Source: AP-15 sp963736715 (GTDB lineage: Bacteria; Pseudomonadota; Alphaproteobacteria; ATCC43930; CGMCC-115725). Taken from it: a stretch of 64,000 bases of DNA. This document shows, in pieces, positions 58,156 to 64,000 of the stretch. The notes under the pieces are model-generated. The model saw only the letters and a list, made by a program, of their open reading frames with translations, searched no databases and had not been told where the DNA came from. The stretch spans positions 1-64,000 of the forward strand of contig CAVTQA010000017.1 in assembly GCA_963736715.1 (NCBI GenBank), written 5' to 3'. Made by a program: the position numbers and the translations under genes. Within the stretch, counting starts at the first letter, position 1; each line of letters starts with the position of its first letter.

Positions 58156-58800
58156 ATGATGCTGCTGTGGGGTGTCTTGCGGGCGGTAATGCTGGTGGCT
58201 GCAGCCTGTTGCCTGCTATGGTTCGGCGGGCTGCTGTGGTTCGCGACGCCGCCGGCAGCCGACACGCGGGCGGCGGCGACCGATGCCATTGTCGTGCTGA
58301 CCGGCGGCAGCTTGCGCCTGCAAAGCGGCATTGACCTTCTCCGCGAGGGAAAGGGTCGCAAGCTCTTTGTCTCCGGAGTCAACCAGCAGGTCGATCTCGA
58401 TGATCTGCTGGGCGTGTCAGGCCATGCTCCGGACTGGGCGCTTTGCTGCGTCGTGCTCGGCCATCAGGCCGACAACACCTTCGGCAATGCGCAGGAGACG
58501 GCGCAGTGGATGCGACGTCAAGGTTTCCACAGCCTGCGTTTGGTCACTGCCTGGTACCACATGCCGCGCAGTCTGCTCGAATTCGACCGGGCAATGCCGG
58601 AGATCGACATTGTGGCTCACCCGGTCTTTCCCGACCAGGTCAAGCAGGAGCGTTGGTGGGCATGGCGCGGCACGGCTGCGCTGCTGTTTAATGAATATGT
58701 CAAGTACCTGGGAGCGCTCGCCCGCCCGCTGACCGAGCGGCGCCAGCAGGCGACGATCGGCAGGCCGGACGAGCCGGCGAGCGCCGAGATGCGGAAATGA
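58156..58800 (+). CDS. YdcF/ElyC-family (DUF218) envelope protein
   Basis: 214 aa. One N-terminal TM helix (about residues 5-30) is followed by the DUF218 core: DAIVVLTGGSLRLQSGIDLLREGKGRKLFVSGV, NTFGNAQETAQWMRRQGFHSLRLVTAWYHMPRSLLEF. The set Thr-Gly-Gly, Asn/Thr and His lines the pocket. ElyC and SanA homologues act in cell-wall and lipid-carrier metabolism. The gene overlaps plsC by 4 bases, which links it to membrane lipid supply. The C-terminal tail is polar and variable. Confidence 0.87.
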   Translation: MMLLWGVLRAVMLVAAACCLLWFGGLLWFATPPAADTRAAATDAIVVLTGGSLRLQSGIDLLREGKGRKLFVSGVNQQVDLDDLLGVSGHAPDWALCCVVLGHQADNTFGNAQETAQWMRRQGFHSLRLVTAWYHMPRSLLEFDRAMPEIDIVAHPVFPDQVKQERWWAWRGTAALLFNEYVKYLGALARPLTERRQQATIGRPDEPASAEMRK

Positions 58801-59564
58801 GCAGGGCAAGGGCGCTCGCCTTCAATCTCGCCTTCTTCGCCTGGACAGCGATCCTCGGCACGCTCGGGCTGCCGTTTCTCTTGACGCCGCGTGCCGTGAC
58901 AATGCGGTTCGGCCGGTTCTGGGCATCGAGTGTTTTGGTGTTACTGAGGCTCATCGTCGGGCTCGGCCACGACGTCCGCGGGCTCGACCGCCTGCCCCCG
59001 GGCGGCTGTATCATTGCGATGAAGCATCAATCCGCCTGGGACGCGCTGGTCTTACCGGTCGTGCTTGGCGATCCTGCGGTGGTGGTGAAGCGCGAATTGT
59101 TGTTGCTGCCGTTCTACGGCTGGTACGCGGCGCGCGCCGGCTCCATCGCGATCGACCGCAAGGCGGGGGCGGGGGCGCTGCGCCGGATGTTGGCCAAGGC
59201 GCGCGCGCCCGCCGCTGCCGGGCGGCCGATCGTCATTTTTCCGGAAGGAACCCGGGTCGCCCCCGGTGAGCGCAAGCCCTATCAGCGCGGGGTCGCGGCG
59301 CTCTATCAGGCATTGGCGCTGCCGCTGGTCCCGGCGGCGGTCAATTCCGGCCTCTATTGGGGACGGCGCAGCTTCGTGAAGCGCCCCGGCCGCATCATCC
59401 TCGAATTTCTCGATCCGATTCCGCCCGGCAGAACCCGCCCCCGCATGATGGCCGAACTCGAACGGCGGATCGAGGCTGCCACCGCCGCGCTGCTTCGCGA
59501 GGGCGCGAGCAAGACGAGCGCCCGGCCTCAATTGCGGGCGAACTACACTCGTGCCCCGGAATAA
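58797..59564 (+). CDS. plsC: 1-acyl-sn-glycerol-3-phosphate acyltransferase
   Basis: 255 aa membrane-bound enzyme that acylates lysophosphatidate at position 2 to make phosphatidate. The HxxxxD catalytic motif is in AMKHQSAWDALVLP, followed by KRELLLLPFYGWYA, the substrate motif IFPEGTRVAPGE, and PLVPAAVNSGLYWG. One or two N-terminal helices anchor it. It overlaps the YdcF-type gene by ATGA, so they form one unit. It converges with the DUF29 gene (4-bp gap). Confidence 0.93.
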   Translation: MSRARALAFNLAFFAWTAILGTLGLPFLLTPRAVTMRFGRFWASSVLVLLRLIVGLGHDVRGLDRLPPGGCIIAMKHQSAWDALVLPVVLGDPAVVVKRELLLLPFYGWYAARAGSIAIDRKAGAGALRRMLAKARAPAAAGRPIVIFPEGTRVAPGERKPYQRGVAALYQALALPLVPAAVNSGLYWGRRSFVKRPGRIILEFLDPIPPGRTRPRMMAELERRIEAATAALLREGASKTSARPQLRANYTRAPE

Positions 59565-59568
59565 GGAG

Positions 59569-60033
59569 CTATCTCGGGGCTGGGAACCAATCCTCGTCGC
59601 CGCTGCTGACGATCTGTTCAAGTGTGTAGGGGCACTCCGCAGGCAATCGGCTGGCGAACCCCGGCAGGTCGCGTTCCAGCCCCCGCAGCAGCCTGAGCGC
59701 CGCCCGATAGCGAGCCGGTAGATCGAGCTTTGACGCGATGCTGAGAGTCAGGATCTTTTCGAGCTGCAGGCGCCATTCGACGATCTCGTCTCGCCAATCA
59801 TAGGCCGGTTGCTCGAGCCCGGAGTACTCGAGTTTAAGAAAATGCTCGATAACGTGCTCGCAAAGCGATTGCGCCGCGCGGAGATCGCTGCGTCCCAAAT
59901 CTTCGATCTCCTCGGCAATGTGCTCAAGGTCGAGCTCGTTTCCGGCCGGCCGGAGCCGACGCAGCAGCTCCGCCTGCTGCTGTGTCCATGCGTAGAAGTC
60001 TTCGTCGTAGAGGGTTTCCGACATCGCGGTCAC
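59569..60033 (-). CDS. DUF29-family protein
   Basis: 154 aa, cytoplasmic and helical. The family pattern YDEDFYAWTQQQAELLRRL, LDLEHIAEEIEDLGRSDLRAAQSL and LLKLEYSGLEQ-type helices is clear (here FLKLEYSGLEQPAYDW). The C-terminus PYTLEQIVSSGDEDWFP is also usual. DUF29 proteins are common in cyanobacteria and alphaproteobacteria, often in several copies near mobile or toxin-antitoxin genes; the role is unknown. The start is ATG 60033 or 60024. It is divergent from nrdJ with 92 bp between. Confidence 0.9.
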   Translation of the reverse strand: MTAMSETLYDEDFYAWTQQQAELLRRLRPAGNELDLEHIAEEIEDLGRSDLRAAQSLCEHVIEHFLKLEYSGLEQPAYDWRDEIVEWRLQLEKILTLSIASKLDLPARYRAALRLLRGLERDLPGFASRLPAECPYTLEQIVSSGDEDWFPAPR

Positions 60034-60125
60034 GAATTTAACGCAAATTTGATCGGGCGGAAAGTCCGCACCGAACGAATCCGGAACTGTGGTACACTGC
60101 CGCCGATAAGGAGGAAATCTCGGCC

Positions 60126-62501
60126 ATGGCTCTCGTCGGCTCGATATCGCAGCAGATCTGGGACATGAAATATCGCCTGAGGTCCGCTTCGGGCGAGGTG
60201 ATCGACAAGACGATCGAGGATACGTGGCGGCGGGTGGCGACCGCGCTCGCCGCGCCAGAACGCGACGCCGCGGTCTGGACCGAGCGGTTCTACGCGGCGC
60301 TGACCGATTTCAAATTCCTGCCGGCGGGCCGAGTCGTCGCCGGCGCCGGCAGCGCCCGCTCGGTCACGCTGTTCAACTGCTTTGTCATGGGCGCCATCCC
60401 CGACGACATGGGCGGGATCTTTGCGCATCTGCGCGAAGCGGCGCTGACGATGCAGCAGGGGGGCGGCATCGGTTACGATTTTTCGACCCTCCGACCCCGC
60501 GGTGCGCGGGTGAAGGGTGTCGGGGCCGACGCCTCGGGCCCGCTCTCCTTCATGGATGTGTGGGACGCGATGTGCCGCACGATCATGAGCGCCGGCTACC
60601 GGCGCGGCGCGATGATGGCGACGTTGCGCTGCGATCATCCCGACATCGAGGCCTTTATCGAGGCGAAGCGCGAGCCCGGTCGGCTGCGCATGTTCAACCT
60701 TTCGGTGCTGGTGACGGACGCGTTGATGAAGGCGGTCGAGGAAGATGCCCCGTGGGAGCTGTCCTTCGGCGGCTCCGATGGCGCAAAGACCACGTGGAAG
60801 GTGCTGCCGGCGCGCGAGCTGTGGGACAAGATCATGCGCGCGACCTACGCCTATGCCGAGCCCGGCGTGATCTTCATCGATCGCATAAACCGCCGGAACA
60901 ACCTCTATTATTGCGAACAGGTCACGGCGACCAACCCGTGCGGCGAGCAGCCGCTGCCGGCTTACGGCGCGTGCCTGTTGGGCTCGATCAACCTGGCGAG
61001 CCTCGTCCAAAGCCCATTTAGCCCCGAGGCGCGGCTCGACCTCGACCGATTGCGCCGGCTGGTGCCGGATTGCGTGCGCATGATGGACAATGTCATCGAC
61101 ATCTCGCAGTTCCCGCTGCCGCGGCAACAGGAAGAAGCGCGCCAAAAGCGCCGCATCGGGTTGGGGGTTACCGGGCTCGCCGACGCGCTGATCCTCTGCG
61201 GCCTGCGCTACGGCTCGGCGGCCGCGGTCGCGGCGACAGAAAGCTGGCTCGGCACGATCCAGCGCGAGGCCTATCTTGCCTCGACCGCCCTCGCGGCCGA
61301 GAAGGGCGTCTTTCCGCTCTTCGACTGCGAGCGGTATCTGGCCGGCGAGACGGTGAAGGGCTTGGACGAGGAGGTTCGCGCGCAAATTAGGCCGCACGGC
61401 ATCCGCAACGCACTTCTTACTTCGGTTGCGCCGACCGGCACGATTTCGCTGTTCGCCGACAATGTCTCCTCCGGGATCGAGCCGGTCTTCAGCTTTCGCC
61501 ATACCCGCAATGTGCTGATGCCCGACGGCACGCGACGCGAAGAGGAGGTGACCGACTACGCTTACCGCCAGTTCCGCCGCGTCAGGGGCGAGCACGCGCC
61601 GCTGCCCGACTATTTCATCGACGCGCAGGTTCTCTCGCCGGAGGACCATGTCGTGATGCAGGCGGCGGTGCAAAAACACATCGACAGCTCGATCTCCAAA
61701 ACCATCAACGTGCCGGCCGAGATCTCGTTCGACCGGTTCAAGGATGTCTACCTGCAGGCTTACGCCCTCGGCTGCAAGGGCTGCACGACCTACCGGCCGA
61801 ACGAGGTTACCGGCGCAGTGCTCGCCGCCAAGGCCGAGACAGCGCCGGCGCCCGCCCGGCGGGATATCGCTCGGCAGCCGGAGCTGCCGCTGCCGACACC
61901 CGCGCCGGCAGCTTCCCCCAAGCCGGCCGACATTTTTGAAGCGGGCGGCGTTGTCTACATGACGCAGCCGCTGAGCCGGCCGGAGGCGCTGCCCGGACAG
62001 ACTTACAAGCTCAACTGGCCGGACAGCGAGCACGCGCTCTACATCACGTTGAACGACATCGTTCAGGACGGCCGGCGCCGTCCCTTCGAGGTGTTCATCA
62101 ACTCGAAGAACATGGAGCATTACGCCTGGACGGTGGCGCTGACCCGCATGATCAGCGCGGTGTTCCGCCGCGGCGGCGACGTCTCGTTTGTCGTCGAGGA
62201 GATGAAGGCCGTGTTCGACCCGCGCGGCGGCGCGTGGATGGATGGAAAATACGTGCCTTCCTTGCTGGCCGCGATCGGCGACGTCATCGAGCGCCACATG
62301 ATCGAGATCGGCTTCCTGCCGGCACGCGGCCAGAGAGCCAGGATCAGCGAGCAGAAGATCGCCGCAGCGAGCCCCATGATCTCCGATCAGAGATCGGCCG
62401 CGACCCGCATGGCGCAATGCCCCAAATGCGGCGAGGCGGCGCTGATCCGCATCGAGGGCTGCGACCAGTGCACAAGCTGCGATTATTCCAAATGCTGGTA
62501 G
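60126..62501 (+). CDS. nrdJ: Adenosylcobalamin-dependent (class II) ribonucleoside-diphosphate reductase
   Basis: 791 aa. It reduces ribonucleotides to deoxyribonucleotides with a thiyl radical made by coenzyme B12, so works with or without oxygen. Catalytic parts are SVTLFNCFVMG (first redox Cys), ATNPCGEQPLPAYGACLLGSINL (radical Cys with its Asn and Glu) and VAPTGTISLFADNVSSGIEP. The C-terminal MAQCPKCGEAALIRIEGC then DQCTSCDYSKC gives the mobile redox and zinc-type Cys pairs. An Ala/Pro-rich linker (about 565-600) joins the barrel and the tail. AAGGAGG precedes ATG 60126 by about 12 bases. No cobalamin riboswitch is seen in the 92-bp upstream gap. Confidence 0.95.
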   Translation: MALVGSISQQIWDMKYRLRSASGEVIDKTIEDTWRRVATALAAPERDAAVWTERFYAALTDFKFLPAGRVVAGAGSARSVTLFNCFVMGAIPDDMGGIFAHLREAALTMQQGGGIGYDFSTLRPRGARVKGVGADASGPLSFMDVWDAMCRTIMSAGYRRGAMMATLRCDHPDIEAFIEAKREPGRLRMFNLSVLVTDALMKAVEEDAPWELSFGGSDGAKTTWKVLPARELWDKIMRATYAYAEPGVIFIDRINRRNNLYYCEQVTATNPCGEQPLPAYGACLLGSINLASLVQSPFSPEARLDLDRLRRLVPDCVRMMDNVIDISQFPLPRQQEEARQKRRIGLGVTGLADALILCGLRYGSAAAVAATESWLGTIQREAYLASTALAAEKGVFPLFDCERYLAGETVKGLDEEVRAQIRPHGIRNALLTSVAPTGTISLFADNVSSGIEPVFSFRHTRNVLMPDGTRREEEVTDYAYRQFRRVRGEHAPLPDYFIDAQVLSPEDHVVMQAAVQKHIDSSISKTINVPAEISFDRFKDVYLQAYALGCKGCTTYRPNEVTGAVLAAKAETAPAPARRDIARQPELPLPTPAPAASPKPADIFEAGGVVYMTQPLSRPEALPGQTYKLNWPDSEHALYITLNDIVQDGRRRPFEVFINSKNMEHYAWTVALTRMISAVFRRGGDVSFVVEEMKAVFDPRGGAWMDGKYVPSLLAAIGDVIERHMIEIGFLPARGQRARISEQKIAAASPMISDQRSAATRMAQCPKCGEAALIRIEGCDQCTSCDYSKCW

Positions 62502-62585
62502 GCCCACTGATCCGTGTCTTGTGCTGGGACGAGCAGCTGAGGGGCTGACATCGGGACGCCCGAGCGAGATGGGCACCGGGCGCAA

Positions 62586-62639
62586 GTTTCTGCCGCCGGA
62601 GAGAAACTGGTTGAACCGGCCGCCGGAAAGTACTTGGTT
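62586..62639. repeat. Hairpin and 20-bp direct repeat behind nrdJ
   Basis: GTTTCT (62586-62591) pairs with AGAAAC (62602-62607). Overlapping it, two 20-bp direct copies begin CCGCCGGA and end TTGGTT or CTGGTT (62593-62612 and 62620-62639; 16 of 20 identical). No T run follows, so it is a weak terminator candidate at best. It lies 33 bp before the SulP start. Confidence 0.5.
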
Positions 62640-62671
62640 AATCAGTTTCCCGCGGGGATAGAGGGGCGCGC

Positions 62672-64000
62672 ATGGTTCGGACACTGCGCGATGTGGGCGG
62701 CGGGCTCGTCGCCTCCCTGCTGTTGTTGGCCACGGCATTTTCATACGGGGCCCTCATCTTTACCGGTCCCCTACAACCCTTCCTCGGTCAAGGCGTTGCC
62801 GCCGCGCTGATCACCACGGCCGTTGTCTCGATTTTTGCCGCGTTGACAAGCAACTTCCCTACGGCGACGGCCGGACCCAGCGGCAACACGGCCGCTCTGC
62901 TGGCCGCCATGATGGTCACCCTGGCGCCGGTGTTGTCTACCGTGCCGCCGGATCAGGCATTGGCGCTGGCTATTGCCGGGCTTGGCGGAGCGGCCCTGTT
63001 GACCGGCATAGCGCTCTTCGCGCTGGGGTGGAAACGGCTCGGCAAATTGGTTCGGTTCGTTCCCTATCCGGTCGTTGCCGGATTCCTGGCCGCCACTGGG
63101 TGGCTGATCATATCCGGTGCGATCCGGATGGCCACCGGCGTGCCGCTGTCGCGTTCGGCCTTGCAGCACTTCGCCGAGCCGCACACAGCCTTGCTGACGG
63201 GAATCACCGTTCTTTGGGCTGCCGCTCTATGGCTCCTGACAGCACGGTTCAAAAACCCGTTGACCTTGCCCCTGGCTCTGATTGCCGCGACGCTTCTCGG
63301 CCACGGGGTAATCGCCGTCCTGCAACTGCCGGAGGACACAGTCCGCCAGTATGGGCTGATGTTCTCGGCGCCGGCGGACAGTCATCCGGTAATCCCGCTC
63401 ATCACTGGCGAATATCTGCGGGCTGATTGGACGGCCTTATGGCCGGTCGCCGGCGACCTGCTGGCGGTTGCGGTGATGGGGATTCTCGGCGTGCTGCTCA
63501 ACTCGACGATCATCGAGCTGGCCACCGGAATTGACGCGGATATCGACCGAGAACTTCGAATGCTGGGGATGGCCAATATCGCCTCGGCGTTGGCTGGCGG
63601 GTTCGTAGGCAATGTTCAGGTTACCAGTACTTTGACTAACCGCGCGGCGGGGGGAACCGGCCGATTTTCGGGCGTCGTCGTCGGCTTGGTTGCGTGCGCT
63701 GTCCTCATTGCCGGCGGGCAGGTGATAGGTTACGTGCCCCGCTTTGTCCTCGCAGGATTGCTGATCCAGCTCGGAGCCAAATTCATCTGGGATTGGGGAG
63801 TGCTCAGCCGTCGCAGCCTGCCATTGCGCGATTGGCTTGTTGTCGTGGTAATCCTGCTGATCGCAGCTGAGCGCGGGTTTCTCGAGGCGCTGCTGTTTGG
63901 CGTCTTGGCCGGTTGCGTGATCTTCGCGGTGGATGTCAGCCGTATCAGGGTTATCCGCCACCAGTTTGGCCTAGATGAACGCGCCTCTTCCGTGATCCGG
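62672..64000 (+). CDS. SulP-family inorganic anion/bicarbonate transporter (cut by window end)
   Basis: ATG 62672 has GAGGGG about 7 bp upstream. The frame is open for 443 codons to the last base, so the C-terminus is missing. About ten to eleven TM helices are visible. The SulP/SLC26 fold marks are the opening AFSYGALIFTGPLQPFLGQG (TM1), FPTATAGPSGNTAALLAAMM (TM3, anion-site half-helix) and LTNRAAGGTGRFSGVVVG. It should import or exchange sulfate, bicarbonate or a dicarboxylate. A STAS domain, sometimes with a cyclic-nucleotide domain, is expected beyond 64000. It is co-directional with nrdJ, 170 bp downstream. Confidence 0.88.
   Translation, partial: MVRTLRDVGGGLVASLLLLATAFSYGALIFTGPLQPFLGQGVAAALITTAVVSIFAALTSNFPTATAGPSGNTAALLAAMMVTLAPVLSTVPPDQALALAIAGLGGAALLTGIALFALGWKRLGKLVRFVPYPVVAGFLAATGWLIISGAIRMATGVPLSRSALQHFAEPHTALLTGITVLWAAALWLLTARFKNPLTLPLALIAATLLGHGVIAVLQLPEDTVRQYGLMFSAPADSHPVIPLITGEYLRADWTALWPVAGDLLAVAVMGILGVLLNSTIIELATGIDADIDRELRMLGMANIASALAGGFVGNVQVTSTLTNRAAGGTGRFSGVVVGLVACAVLIAGGQVIGYVPRFVLAGLLIQLGAKFIWDWGVLSRRSLPLRDWLVVVVILLIAAERGFLEALLFGVLAGCVIFAVDVSRIRVIRHQFGLDERASSVIR

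Noticed and set aside
60030..62744. A 904-codon open frame antisense to nrdJ
   Set aside because: Low-complexity His/Arg/Asp-rich text typical of antisense to GC-rich genes; nrdJ on the plus strand has every catalytic motif.

Overview
The window is GC-rich and looks chromosomal, from an alphaproteobacterium, probably an uncultured Hyphomicrobiales or Rhodospirillales relative. The evidence is the thiOSG cluster behind a TPP riboswitch, a class II (B12-dependent) ribonucleotide reductase, a DUF6489 protein, a PimC/PimD-type acyl-CoA dehydrogenase pair beside a Liv ABC transporter, and several families of GC-rich palindromic repeats. No rRNA, prophage or CRISPR array is visible. One tRNA-Lys(UUU) is present at 23248-23323.

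Left end (1-4290). This part has a more AT-rich codon use and looks accessory. It holds a frame-broken secreted beta-propeller gene, a frame-broken multi-TM protein of unknown function, and a long open frame that joins a signal peptide, a Cys-rich segment, a TM segment, a Gly/Ala/Glu tandem-repeat linker, a polymorphic-toxin-like C-terminal region and a DUF6188-like (immunity-type) domain. This chimera is the most unusual object in the window.

Middle left (4300-22000). This holds a DrrAB-type ABC exporter with a potassium channel, a MarR fossil, an LLM-type flavin oxidoreductase, a CobB sirtuin, a multidrug MFS pump, three tandem paralogous MFS symporters that end stop-to-stop against a creatininase-family enzyme, an orphan Wza-like export lipoprotein, a sugar kinase/PepN/VOC operon, a 42-aa membrane protein and an RraA-family enzyme.

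Centre (22000-38960). An ECF sigma factor and the tRNA precede a 1450-aa Lhr helicase that carries an in-frame 60-bp palindromic repeat. Then come hydrolases, an FAD monooxygenase, a crotonase fossil, a lipid-linked glycosylation pair, two mononuclear-iron dioxygenase-type genes, a small lipoprotein and a two-gene Ldh/amidohydrolase operon.

Right (39000-64000). An IS481-type fossil and a rhomboid protease are followed by thiO-thiS-thiG with its TPP riboswitch, a CheY-like regulator facing a Crp/Fnr regulator, a DUF6489/GNAT/phosphatase cluster, and an IsdG-type heme monooxygenase overlapping an NDH-2-like flavoprotein. The pimelate-type beta-oxidation operon comes next; two of its three genes carry frame breaks. 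It is divergent from livG-livF-livH-livM and a periplasmic binding protein, which suggests uptake and breakdown of a dicarboxylate or similar acid. YdcF, PlsC, a DUF29 protein, NrdJ and a SulP transporter cut by the window edge complete the region.

A cross-cutting point is that seven frame breaks in four otherwise good genes all have the same sign (one extra base). That pattern fits insertion-type sequence errors better than seven independent mutations, so 'pseudogene' calls here are provisional.
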